A DNA stretch of 50,673 nucleotides from Zygnema cylindricum (GCA_037447655.1 JBBHKE010001182.1:355478-406150); one strand, 5' to 3'; positions 32,673-42,941 are shown, numbered from the stretch's first letter. Notes: generated by a model not told the origin, from the sequence alone. A program made the numbers and translations.

Positions 32673-33334
32673 TGTAAGATCTTAAGCAAAAGACATTCAC
32701 TCAAAATAATTCACAAAACATAAATCATTACATAGCGGAAGCTCGTAAAAGACAAGAGGAATATTCAGCCAAAAAGATTTGTAAGTGTTCTTGGACAAAG
32801 CCTTTTTACATCATCTCTCTTCTCTCTTTTCTCTCTTCTCTATCCTCTTTGAAAAATCTCTTACTCCAAGATTTATCCTCTAAGATATAATCATGTAAGA
32901 TAGATTAGATTGAATTCGATACTTTGTACATGTACACTAATGCCTATATACTCGCTACTTTGCACTCAGAGACAATAAGATAAAACAAGCAAAACTTACC
33001 GTAGCGACGAAGTCTGTCCCTAGCTGACTGTGCACACTACAAAGAAAGTTCCACGAAAAAAGGCGCACACGCTTTCTTCTTTTGAAACGTCTAATTCAAA
33101 ACGTTAACTTAAATACGTGTCGTTTCATGAACTCACGTGCACGCAAATTGAAACACCTGTGCACGAAACAAAAAGTCACGCGAAACGAAAAGTATGTTTC
33201 GTTCGCGGACGCCTCAAAATAGTAGCACGAAACTTACATCGTTCGTTTTGTCTGAGGACGTGGTATTTCACCTCAACAATAAAATGTTAGTTTGGTGCTT
33301 CGCGGAAATACCGAGAAGCGTCAATATCCCAACA
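32673..33334 (-). repeat. copia-C 5' LTR
   Basis: On the minus strand it runs from TGTTGGGATATTG at 33334 to TCTTACA at 32673, 662 bp, colinear with 27270-27914 (shared CGGTATTTCCGCGAAGC, TCTCTCTTCTCTCTTTTCTC, GAGCTTCCGCTATGTAATG). The terminal TGT...ACA is a canonical LTR end. The two LTRs differ at scattered sites and by small indels. Confidence 0.9.
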
Positions 33335-33410
33335 TTTACCACCCACACCCTTCAAACATTCCTATCAGCTCAATCTCCAACCACACTTAAGGTGTTGGTT
33401 AATAAGGATC
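33335..33410 (+). repeat. LTR-D copy 1, right part
   Basis: It continues the LTR interrupted by copia-C: CACCCACACCCTTCAAACATTCCTA and GTGTTGGTTAATAAGGATC match 41640-41706, where the sequence is uninterrupted. Together with 26492-27269 this gives about 849 bp including one target repeat. Confidence 0.75.
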
Positions 33411-33520
33411 TGGTACCATAGAGAAGCAAGGTGGCTCGGCAAACCTTCAAGGAGAGGGGAATACTGATGCGAAAGAGTGGAAGCAAAGTTATGAAGGAGA
33501 ACAATAAGGATGGAAAGAAA
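33411..33520 (+). other. Short internal region of LTR-D with leader and polypurine tract
   Basis: It begins TGGTACCATAG, with the TGGTA of a primer-binding site, is followed by AGAAGCAAGGTGGC, also found after copy 2, and ends with the purine run AAGGATGGAAAGAAA (33506-33520) next to the second LTR. At 110 bp it cannot encode anything. Confidence 0.55.
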
Positions 33521-33559
33521 TGTTAGTTTTGTAAGATCTCGAGCGATACATTTGGTACG
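33521..33559 (+). repeat. LTR-D copy 2, left part
   Basis: It starts TGTTAGTTTTG at 33521 and reaches GATACATTTGGTACG at 33559, where the chromovirus is inserted. The last five bases GTACG are the left copy of the target duplication. It resumes at 40899. Confidence 0.8.
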
Positions 33560-34069
33560 TGTAAAAGGGAAAATAGCGCGCCACAACACGCCACAATGCA
33601 CAGCGGAAAACACCAAGGATCTTCCCGTAGCAACAGTAGGAGCACACAACACTGACAGACAAAGTTGTGTTTTATTACTTGGAAGAGAGTACAAGGTTGC
33701 GCTCGCTGCGTAGGTTTTTTCGAAAAGTGTCCTATCCACCAAGCCTACCTAACTATTTAACCAAGCTAGCTGCTAATCAACCTAGTATTGTACAACTATA
33801 CACGTGGACCTTTACGGTCAACCAAGACAAATCCCCAAAATATCTTCTAGAACAATACCGTTCTATCTACATTCTGCGGCGTTGCTATTCTGCTAAGCTG
33901 CCTTGCTGTGCTGCACTGCTATGCTACTACGCCACTAAGTAACTATGCTGCTAAGTTGCTATAGTGTTATGTTGCGCTAGTCAAGATTAGGAGCTGCGCT
34001 ACTCTGAAATTGCAACCATAGCAGCCTAGTTGCTAACTACTAAGTACTCAACTCTGTAACCTTGTTACA
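33560..34069 (-). repeat. Chromovirus 3' LTR
   Basis: 510 bp, TGT...ACA ends. By eye it differs from the 5' LTR at roughly 55 positions, mostly transitions, i.e. about 89% identity, so the insertion is not recent. Minus-strand GTGGGAGGCAC at 34070-34080 just before it is the likely polypurine tract. Confidence 0.95.
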
Positions 34070-34080
34070 GTGCCTCCCAC

Positions 34081-35391
34081 TAGGGCTTCAATGTCCCGCT
34101 GAACCTTTTGTCTCAGGGAAGCTACAACTGCGGAGTATACCGTACGTCTCTTAGAAGTACTCCTCGAATTCGTGTCGCAAGGTGTCGAGTTGGTTTTGGA
34201 GCTTCTCACATCAGGTCTCCAACAACGCAATATGACGGTTTGCCGCTGCAAAATGTCTCCGAATGATTCCCTCGCGCACTTTGTCCTCCCCCTCTTCTGG
34301 TACAACCTCGGAACCCTCGGGTTGTGGCGGAATGGCGGCCGGTGAAGGCTCCTTAGGTACCGTAATTTGGGGCGATTTGAGTTCTGTAAGTTGTTGTGCC
34401 TCTTCCGCCTCCTCTTCAGCCTGTTCCCACCTAGGTACCTTCTTTAGCTTGAAGAACGCATGTTTCCTGGAAACTCGCGCTCGCTACAGAGCGTTTTTTC
34501 TGGCTAGCTCGAGTGCCCGTACTTCTGGGGTGACCTCTGCCCGAGCAATGATGTCATGGAGGCGAACATCCCACAGGTGATAACGGCGGAGTAACCCAAT
34601 AACATCCACCCTGTACCGGTAGTTATCCTCAACTACTTCCACAAACGATAGGACATGGGTGTTTAGCAGCACATAATCCTTGTGGTTGTTCCGGATGTTC
34701 TTTGTTCTCATAAAATTCCAGGCCTGGTGTGACGGTACGCAGGCGTGGATAAAGATAGGGTCCCTAAGTTTCCTGTAAGCAACTCCTTGGGCCACTTTTT
34801 GGGATCCTAATACAAGTGCTTCGCAAAGCTGAAGGCGAGATCCAAATGCAGTGTGTCGGCAAGAAGTGGGAAGAGGTAATCGAGAATTTCCTCTCCTTGT
34901 TCACTCTCCTCCGCCGTCTCCCATTGGTTTTCTCGAAGGAGAAACACCTCGTCTCCACTACGGTATTGTGCTTCGGCTTTCTTTTCCGCGCTTTTAGAGG
35001 ACTGCTCGTCTGCGGTACTCTCATTGTTGGGGTCTCTCATCACCTCCAGATCCGAGGCGCGCTCCTCGTTTCGTAGAGGCGTTGGTTCTTGTTTTGGTTC
35101 TTGCTCCTCCAAGGGCTCATGATCCTCCTTATATTCCTGATCCCCTTCCCGGGTTGGGGTGTATTTGAGGTCCTTTGAGTTTTCCGACCACTCCCCTCCA
35201 CTAGTTTCTGCCGGCCCTACCTTGCTACTAGCGGTTTCTTCTAGTTCCGGCTCCCTTTTTACCTCTCTTCTCCAGTCTGCCTCTACCATGGCCTCCGCCG
35301 CCATTAATAATCTTTGGTGACAGGTCACATCTCCTTGCCTCACGCGTACAAGCCTCCTCTTTTTTGGTGGTGGAGAGGACGATGACGTCAT
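34081..35391 (-). pseudogene. Additional ORF downstream of pol in chromovirus
   Basis: Between the chromodomain and the 3' LTR lies a separate coding-like stretch. I choose the ATG at 35391 (MTSSSSPPPKKRRLVRVRQG) over an upstream in-frame one at 35535 because it opens with a basic, nuclear-signal-like PPPKKRRLVRVR. A strongly acidic, low-complexity section follows (EDHEPLEEQEPKQEPTPL). After a shift near 34800 comes a structured-looking part at 34484-34795 (PIFIHACVPSHQAWNFMRTK, VDVIGLLRRYHLWDVRLHDI), then a Glu/Gln-rich segment and a C-terminal QKVQRDIEALVGG. I recognise no known domain. It might be an additional gag- or regulator-like product, or captured host sequence. Confidence 0.5.
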
Positions 35392-35659
35392 AGACACTAT
35401 TGTACAAAACAATCGCGGTAATTCCAAAAGTGAAGGCAAACTGACCGCGCGGAGAGAAAGAATCTGTAGGCTGCTGAGACTCAGTTGGTCGCGAGGGCAG
35501 ATGGCGGCTTTATCAACAAGGGTTAAGGGCTTCACTTTTGGAATCTACGAAGCGTCACAGCGTGCGAGGGTATTGCAGCGTCTAACATTTATAAGACTGC
35601 ACTAGTGCTGCGAAACCAAGTGTTCGTTGTTACCAACGTTCTGAAACACAATTGCGCCG

Positions 35660-37196
35660 TTACGCTTTCCTGTCACCGCAGCGGTGGTGTTGCATTCCTC
35701 TGAAGGCACCGCGACCATGTGGCGCTGCGGTGGCTGCGCTGCGCTGCGGTAACATTGCTGCTGCGTTTCTTTGCCGCGTCCCCAATATAATTGCCATGGT
35801 TGCGACACTGCGATTTGTTCCTTTATTGCGGCCTCTGCCATTGCCCCTCCTGCGAAGCTGAGTGTCCTCACTCTGCTGAAATCGGCATAGCAACTCTGGG
35901 GAATGCAAATCCTCCTCGTCCACCCAAGAGTCATCCTCAGCACAGTAGCCCTTCCAACGCACCAAATATTGGCTGGAGGTGGAATTTGTAGAGCGACGCG
36001 ACTGAAGGATCTCTCCCACCTCATACTTGTTCGAGGTACCCTGAACGGGTGGTAAAGGAGTATTCCGTCGTCGATTAGGAAACATTCAATCACGGTCGCG
36101 GAATGGTTTAAGTAGTGAAACATGGAAGATATTATGGATATGCCAATCTTTCGAAATATCCAACTTATAAGCCACTTCGCCCACACGGGAGAGATCTGTG
36201 AATGGGCGCGTGAATTTCGGTGCGAACTTCTTAGAGAGGGCACCTGGCAAGGAGAGGTTTGCCATATTAAGGCGAACCCTTTCCCCCTTTCTAAAGATGT
36301 CGTCCTTTTTGGTGAGCGTCGGACTGCGACTTTTGGCGATCCTTTGCTAACAGGAGCGCCTAGGCCGCCTTTTCCAGGTTTTCTTGCAGCGTTTTGTAAA
36401 AATCTAGAGCTGCTGGCGTATGGCAGACCGCTACTAATAAGTTTTGGGGAAGAGGGGGTTGTCGTCCATTTAGGGAGAATGGCGTAGCATTCGTAGACGA
36501 GTGCACCGCACTGTTGTACGCCACCTCAATCGCTGTTAAATGGTCCACCCAATCTGTTTAATGCACTAAGACATATGCCCGCAACGCTTCCTCCAGAGTT
36601 GGATTCACCCATTTAGTCAAACCATCAGTTTGAGGGTGGTAAGCTATGGACATGGCCAACTGCATGCCACACACCGCAAATAGATTTCGCCAAAAGTAGC
36701 TTACGAATTTGCGATCTTGGTCCTTGACGATCCTCTTCGGAAGTCCGTGATGGCGGAATATCTCCTGAAAGAATAAGTCCGCGATATCTCGTGATGCGGT
36801 TGTGGTGGACGTGGGGAGGAAATAGGCCATTTTCGTCAAATAATCCACGACAACGACGATGGAGTTGTAGCCTTCTTTAGTCAGCGGAAGGGCTACAATG
36901 AAATCCATGGAAACCGCCTTTCAAAGAAAAGATGGTATGGGAAGGGGTTGTAATAAGCCTTATTGCCCTGAATCCGATTTGTTCTTATTAGAGGAGTCAC
37001 ATGTCCAAACATATTTGGCAATGTCGCAAGTCATGTTCGGCCAGTAATACACCTCAACAACACGCGCGGTTGTTTTATCTCGCCCAAAGTGTCCGCTGAG
37101 CGGCTCGTCGTGGCTCGGTTTATGAATCGCGTGACGTAACTCCGTATTTGTCGGAACATAAAGTCGTGTTGTTTTACTAGGTCTGTACCGCCACAT
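35660..37196 (-). pseudogene. Chromovirus integrase with chromodomain
   Basis: From 37196: the zinc-binding region reads HDEPLSGHFGRDKT, VVEVYYWPNMTCDIAKYVWT and CDSSNKNKSD, where the second Cys of the HHCC finger is lost. The core is at 36558-36940 with SMDFIVALPLT, VVVVDYLTKMAYFLP, IVKDQDRKFVS and AYHPQTDGLTKWVN; the usual TE in DGQTERVN is TK, so the catalytic Glu is gone. After 36360 the frame shifts to one with SLPGALSKKFAPKFT and HNIFHVSLLKPF. The chromodomain at about 36025-35880 reads KYEVGEILQSRR, SSQYLVRWKGYCAEDDSWVD and EEDLHSPELL. Chromodomains direct integration toward marked heterochromatin. Confidence 0.92.
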
Positions 37197-37208
37197 ACCA
37201 TTGGCGGT

Positions 37209-38910
37209 TCAAATTAGTACCTTCCGTTTACTGAGTTCCTTCAGTGTGTCATCGTCGTCATAGGCGGACCTTATCTTGTTTAACCACTGTTCATCCACTT
37301 GCATTGTACTGATGACTGCCCTGAGTTTCGGGTCTTGCGTTGCGGTCGCCGCTACGGTGTTCTCCTTCAGCGAGCTTACGTTTACATGTTGCGATGCTTG
37401 CGGTCGTTGCTCAGCTACTTGCGCAGCAACACCAGGTCTTCTAAACAGGGCCTCAGCCGAATTTATCTTGCCCGGTTTATACTCGATGATCAGTTCTGGT
37501 CCGAAAGTCTGAAGAAACGTCATCGATCGCACTTGTTTTCTTGGACAACTTCGGTTGTGTTTGTAAGTACTATTGGGCGTGGTGATCCGTGATAACGGTG
37601 ATCCGCTTCCCGTGATTGTAACACTTCCAAACCTCCAACGCATTCATGATAGCGATTGTCTCCTTCTCATTGGTGGCCCAATTTAACTCCGCTGCCTTTA
37701 GTTTTCGACAGTCGTAGGCAATGGGTTGAAGACCTTTTCCTTGATCTTGTATAAGGATCGCTCCAATAGCCGTATCATTGGCGTCAGTGATTATCGCCCA
37801 AGGTAGGTCCGGGTCGAGAACAGCTAACACAGGGGTGGTAACCAACCGCTCCTTTAGTGTGTTAAAGGCTGCCCCTTGCGCCGATTTCCAGTCATAAGGC
37901 ACGTCATTCTTGAGCAACTCCGTGAGTGGTGCATGGATTTTTGCGAAACCCTCGATAAAAGGTGGATAGTAGGAGCATAATCGTAGAAAGCTCCATAATT
38001 CTGTAATATTTGCCGGTTGGGGCCACTCCTTTATTGCCCTTGTTTTGTTCGAATCCACTGCGATTCCGTCCCGACTCACCACATGGCCCAGAAAATCAAT
38101 TTTCTCCTTGAAGAAGTCATATTTGCTTCTCTTTGGGTACAACTTATTTTTCCGAGAATCTTGTAGGACCGTCCGTAGATGCTTTATTTGAACATCCAAC
38201 GTTAGGCTATACACCAAGATGTCGTCTAGGAAAACGATTACAAACGCGTCTAGATATTGCCGAAAGATGGAATTCATTAAATGCAAAAAAGTTGTCGGTG
38301 CGTTAGGCAACCCGAACGACATTACCCGAAACTGGAAATGACCATACCGAGTTCTAAACGCCGTCTTTTCCACATCTTCCTCAGCAATTCTAATTTGGTG
38401 ATAGCCGCTCCGTAAGTCAATCTTCGAAAAATAATTAGCACCTCCATGTCGATCCTATAATTTGTCTATCCTCGGTAAAGGGTACGCATTCTTCACCTTT
38501 AATTTGTTTAGTGCTCGGTAGTCTATACACATACGGAGACCTCCATCTTTCTTGTTTACGAAGAGAATGCAGGCTCCATATGGTGACTTGCTCGGTTCGA
38601 TTGCTCCGGCTTCGACCAACTCGGCGAGTTGCTTTTTGAGTTCATCCAACTCGGTGTAACTCATCATGTACATCCGATTAGCCAAGGGTACCGCTCCACG
38701 AACAAGCTCTATCTTATGGTCTACTTTGCGCTTCGGAGGTAGTCCTTCGGGGAGCTTCGGGGATAATACATCTGCGTACTCATCGAGAAGTTTTGTCATG
38801 ACTTCCGAGGCCTCTTTGGAAGTCTTTCCAGTGTCGTCACTTTCTTTTGAGTCGAAGTCGTGGTCCTTTTTCTTCCATTCCTCTGAAATCTCCTCCTTCG
38901 CCTCCTCCAT
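37209..38910 (-). pseudogene. Chromovirus reverse transcriptase and RNase H
   Basis: The RT begins near 38740 with [20 protein letters not shown], then [40 protein letters not shown] and YPLPRID. There is one stop at 38455-38457, then NYFSKIDLRSGYHQIRI, FRVMSFGLPNAPTTF and VIVFLDDILVYS, with the catalytic LDD intact. The C-terminal part continues IDFLGHVVSRDGI into RNase H (LPWAIITDANDTAIGAIL, NWATNEKETIAIMNALEVWK, GKRITVITDHHAQ). Near 37540 the frame shifts and continues as QVRSMTFLQTFGPELIIEYK and a spacer up to 37209. Only one stop and one shift break the region. Confidence 0.93.
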
Positions 38911-39400
38911 TGGCTAGACGACTACCATACCAATCATTTCCCCTTTTTTGAGTGCCCTATTAAGCTGTAAGGCCGAAAGTAGGCGTCCCTTTTCCGCTCT
39001 CTTACCAGCCGCTCCCGCTTTTACCTCAAACTCTTCTTCACCTTTCTTCACTCTCATATCACCACTTTGCCAATCGATTGTCAGATTCCATTTTTGCAGC
39101 CAAGGTTTCCCCAGGATTACTTCATGGTCCCCAAGAGGTTATACATGAAGCTTGTCATACCATCGGAATTTCCCAATTCCGACGCGTAATCTCAGAGTAC
39201 GATGGGTAATCGATAAGGAACTTCCGTCGGCCAATTATACCGACTGATGATCCTTTAGCACTTCGAGAGGAAGTTTCAACCTTTTCACCTTCCCCTCGTT
39301 GATTAAATTCCCCGATGCTCCAGAGTCCACCATGAAGTTAGTTCCGTTAACTCCAATTTGACCCCGAAATATCAAAGGGTCTCCTCCTTCTCCGGCTAAC
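38911..39400 (-). pseudogene. Chromovirus protease
   Basis: At about 39375-39310 the minus strand reads GQIGVNGTNFMVDSGASGNL, the gypsy aspartic protease site with D-S-G-A-S. In the same frame, after a stop at 39235, it continues LADGSSLSITHRTLRLRVG and, after another, LGDHEVILGKPWLQKWNLTI, the usual second half of the protease, and RVKKGEEEFEVKAGAAGKRA leading to the RT. Three in-frame stops are present, at 39235, near 39138 and near 38920. The frame is shared with gag and RT. Confidence 0.88.
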
Positions 39401-40352
39401 CTCATAACGTTGGGTTTTCCCTTTTTGGTACCTTTCCATTTTGAACATTCTTGAGCCACATGATCTGGGGAACCGCACTAAAAGCATAGGCCATTTTGCC
39501 TCCTCCGCTGAAGCTCCTCGGGGGATAAGTCATTGGTCTTGGTCTTAGTAGGTTTCTTCTTTCTCCGCAGGACGTTGACCACTTCCTTATCCTCGTCAAT
39601 TGCTCCGAGCTCCATGGGGGTTGGGCCATCGTCTCGTTCCCTTCCTCCGCCGCTGCTCCACCCGTAATGATAAGGTCTCCAGAGGTTGAAGTCGACCGAA
39701 TCGGTCCGCTCCGCAAACAGGATGATTGCCGAGAGAGTAAGAGTCGTGCTTTTCGGAGCAAGCCATTGTTCCACATCCCTACGAATAGAGGATTTAAGCC
39801 ACTTCACGTAGCGATCCACTGCTTCATCCTCCTTCATCGTGGGTATTTAAACTTTGCACTCCAAGAAACGTTACGTAAACTCCAACTCTGAGGTTCGTTG
39901 CTTCAGCACTGCGATCTTATCTCTTGCCGCCTTCACAGTATTGACGCGCTCCCAAGCGTCACGGAGGAGTTGAATGAAGAGAGCCCAAACGGTCAGTCCC
40001 TCATCATTCTCCACCATTGTCCTCCACCATGCCCTCGCTGCCTGTTTAAGAAGAACACCCGCATAGTGAATCTTCTCACGATCCTATAGGCTAGGAAAAT
40101 TCTCGAGATAGTTCGCAACGGAGAATAGCCATGTGTTAAGGTTCTTGTGTCTTGCAGGGTCAAACTCGTCGGGAGGTCTCAATTTCGGTCTCCTAAAGTC
40201 TTTCTCTATGCCTCCATGAGGACGCTCCCCAAGACGAAACTCCAAGGCTGCGACGGTGTTGCTCAGCTGCGCATTCTGTAATCTAACGTTCCAACTCCTT
40301 GAGAACTTGCGCTAAACCTTTTTTTATAGTGGATACGCCGTGTTCATCCATG
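39401..40352 (-). pseudogene. Chromovirus gag
   Basis: The ATG at about 40352 opens MDEHGVSTIKKGLAQVLKEL. After a shift the capsid part reads RPPDEFDPARHKNLNTWLFS, REKIHYAGVLLKQAARAWWR, LTVWALFIQLLRDAWERVNT and ARDKIAVLKQRTSELEF. The frame 39478-39837 continues EDEAVDRYVKWLKSSIRRDV, EQWLAPKSTTLTLSAI, and ends in a zinc knuckle CF-CGSPDHVAQEC with a stop in place of its third residue. The knuckle pattern is otherwise intact. This is a Retrotrans_gag-type domain. Stops near 40085 and 39845 and a shift near the start disable it. Confidence 0.88.
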
Positions 40353-40367
40353 TTGTTGAGTTACGGG

Positions 40368-40388
40368 AAAACCTGGCTCCGATACTTG
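40368..40388 (-). other. Primer-binding site of chromovirus
   Basis: The minus strand reads GTATCGGAGCCAGGTTT two to three bases after the 5' LTR. It matches the plant initiator-Met tRNA complement (GTATCAGAGCCAGGTTT) with a single mismatch. Confidence 0.85.
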
Positions 40389-40898
40389 TGTAAAAGGGAC
40401 AATAGCGAACCACAGCACGCCACAATGCACAGCGGAAAACACTAAAGATCTTCCGGTAGCAACAGTAGGAGCACACAGCATTGACAAACAAAGTTACGCT
40501 TCATTACTTGGAAGAGAGTACAAGGTTGCGCTCGCTGCGTAGGTCTATTCAAAGAGTGTCCTATCCACTAAGCCTACCTGACAATTTAAACTAGCTAGCT
40601 GCTAGTCATCCTAGTACTGTACAACTCTACACGTGGACCTTCACGGTCAACCGAGACAAATCTCCGAAATATCTTCTAGAACAATACCGTTCTATCTACA
40701 TTCCGCGGCGTTGCTATATTGCTAAGTTGCGTTGCTGTGCTGCGCTGCTATGCTGCTACGCCACTAAGTAACTATGCTACTAAGTTGCTATACTGCTATG
40801 TTGCGCTGGTTTGGAATCGCAGCTGCGCTGCTTTGACATCGCAACCATAGCAGCCTAGTTGCTAACTACTAAGTACCCAACTTTGTAACCGTGTTACA
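40389..40898 (-). repeat. Chromovirus 5' LTR
   Basis: 510 bp, TGTAACACGG at 40898 to CCTTTTACA at 40389. It holds one exact CGCAGCTGCG at 40818-40827, lost in the 3' LTR (GGAGCTGCGC at about 33991). GCTGCTATG-type short repeats lie at about 40735-40800. Confidence 0.95.
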
Positions 40899-41706
40899 GT
40901 ACGGATGAACCTACACAATTGATTTGCATGACGTTACGATTCACTCGTGTGGAATCTGAGGGACTGTTCCACAACAAAAAAAACATACAACTTTTTTTTT
41001 TATTTATCAAAGCAAATCTATCTAAACCTGCCTCTCTCTAGTCCATCTATGCATGCATTCTCCCTTATCTAATTTACCACTATGGTTCTCTAAGGTCCAC
41101 ACTAGTTGTGTATGTTTGTGATGTGTTTTCTTTAGCTTAAGGTCACGAGCTAGGGCGATTGTCCCAAACTACAAGGTTATGGGCCAACACTCATGTGGCC
41201 TTGGAGAGTCTAACCGCTTAGATTTATAGATGAGGAGATGTAAGGCCATAAAGGCATTTGAAAGGAGGATTTGAAGAATTGCGTCACTGGACAATGCAAA
41301 GTTGATTCTCACAAGTGCTATATTGACAACAAACCAAGCAGAGGATCATAAAGTGTTTGAGCGGGATCTAGGCACTAAGACATGACACTAAATAACTTGC
41401 CCGACAAAGACAAATTAAAACTAGGTCACACGATTGACATGGTCAGAGGAGACAATGAGGAGGGGGCATACAAGGATAAATGAGAAGGAGAGGAGTATCA
41501 AAGATGTCAAAAAACAGAACACCCCAAGCTCAACCTCAGAAACGTCAAACACATTTCAAGAGTTTTTTTTTTAAAGTTAAATAAGCTATAAACCCACTTA
41601 TTATTTTGTATAGGGCTATAATGCCCATAACACCATTAATCACCCACACCATTCAAACATTCCTACCAAATCAATGTGCAACCACAAGTGTTGGTTCATA
41701 AGGATC
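40899..41706 (+). repeat. LTR-D copy 2, right part
   Basis: It resumes after the right copy of GTACG (40899-40903) with GATGAACCTACACA and is colinear with 26530-27269, then with 33335-33410, through the point where copia-C sits in copy 1. Total LTR length without the chromovirus is about 842 bp. It is followed by CTGGTACGTTG, the leader-like start also seen after copy 1. Confidence 0.8.
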
Positions 41707-42048
41707 TGGTACGTTGTAGAAGCAAGGTGGCCAAATAGTCAGAAGTGAAGATCAACAAAAATGAGTCACACAAAGAGATGGACTCCAACAACTTTCTATC
41801 TACTAGTGCAAAAACCACACTCACGGTGTTGGCATGGAGGAGCGAGGTGGTGAAGCAGTAAGAGGTGAATATCGACAGCAATGAGCTTTTCTTAAAATTG
41901 CAAAAATGTACGCCTATATAGGAAGGTTTTGAGGATACAGACGTTTTCATTTCTTGACAACCCGTTGTACCACCAATTGCTGAGTTATTGAAATTCTATT
42001 GATAGTAGGAGGTACGACCAATACGAATAAGTATTATAAAATAAATTG
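41707..42048 (+). repeat. LTR-D leader with a duplicated segment
   Basis: GAAGCAAGGTGGC...GTGAAGATCAACAAAAATGAG (41719-41765) is repeated in diverged form at about 41846-41884 (GGAGCGAGGTGGTGAAGCAG ... GAATATCGACAGCAATGAG). This is probably the beginning of an LTR-D internal region. No coding frame is recognised. Confidence 0.45.
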
Positions 42049-42054
42049 TTTGAC

Positions 42055-42935
42055 CCATAGATGTCCAATGCACATAAAACACACGAAGTAAACTAAAGAT
42101 TATTACGCACCGTGCGCATAATACAAATTCAAATTTTATTCAACTAAATCTAAAATTCGTACTTTTGTTTTACTTTTCAAACTTACATATTTAAATATTT
42201 AACTCACTAAAAAATGAAATTTGCAACGAGCTTGCGGTAAGCAGAGGAATTTACAGTGTCTCTAACGGCGATTTTTTTCTGATTATGGAGTGGAGGACAT
42301 AAAAATACAAGCGCGCAAATGAAGCAAAACTGAAAAGTGCAACGAACTAGCGGCAACCAGAGGAATTTACGAACTAGAAAAAAGCGGTGGAATTTACGAA
42401 CAAGCAGCGAGCGACGAAATTTACAAACTAGAGGCGAGCTGCGGAATTTATGGAGTTTCCACAACGGCTTTTTTGAGCCGTTTTTCTTCGTTTGCGCGCG
42501 CCCATTTTTATATATCCTCCACTTCGTCTTCACGAGAGAGTTGCCCTAACAGACGCAATAAATCCCGTCGCTCGCCGCGACGCGTATTTTTTTTTTGACC
42601 GACGAGCGGCAGAATTTATGGTGTCTTTGAAAAATGCAATGAAAACACGTTCCTTACACCCCATATATTCCGCAGCTCGCTGTTCATATAAATATGTGCG
42701 TAGCAGCGAGTAGCAAAAATTAAGGCGTCTCCAACGACGATTTTTTCATGAAGACGGAGTGGAGGACATATAAAAAATACTCCCACGCAAATGAAACAAC
42801 ATTTTTTTTTTTTAAATGTCTGTACAATTTTTGTACATAATGAGATATACAAAAAATATGGAATTTACGAAACAAGCAAATATTATGTAGATTTCGAAAA
42901 AAAAGTCCAAATCCGTACGAATTGGACATCTATGG
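42055..42935. mobile_element. 881-bp non-autonomous TIR element with 6-bp target duplication
   Basis: CCATAGATGTCCAAT at 42055-42069 is the exact reverse complement of ATTGGACATCTATGG at 42921-42935. TTTGAC flanks both ends (42049-42054 and 42936-42941). Inside are three copies of a module of about 80 bp built around GGAGTGGAGGACATATAAAA: at 42257-42331 (+), 42479-42556 (-) and 42724-42808 (+). There are also repeated GAATTTACGAAC/TAG phrases at 42360-42450 and a hairpin AACGGCT-TTTTTG-AGCCGTT at about 42462. It has no transposase frame. The combination of exact TIRs and an exact direct repeat supports a DNA transposon remnant; the superfamily is unknown. Confidence 0.75.
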
Positions 42936-42941
42936 TTTGAC

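Larger units (their letters stand above)
33560..40898 (-). mobile_element. Complete Ty3/gypsy chromovirus with target duplication
   Basis: 7339 bp bounded by two 510-bp LTRs (33560-34069 and 40389-40898) that both start TGTAAC and end TTTTACA on the minus strand. Perfect 5-bp direct repeats GTACG flank it (33555-33559 and 40899-40903). The order on the minus strand is LTR, primer-binding site, gag, protease, RT, RNase H, integrase with chromodomain, additional frame, polypurine tract, LTR. From about 39837 to 37570 gag-pol lies in one frame interrupted only by a few stops, which shows that this element used a single gag-pol ORF. It is inactive now. Confidence 0.95.

Noticed and set aside
34263-34580. 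A plus-strand Ser/Ala-rich frame of 105 codons
   Set aside because: It is the complement of the additional chromovirus frame, whose minus-strand reading has a more protein-like composition and fits the element's orientation.
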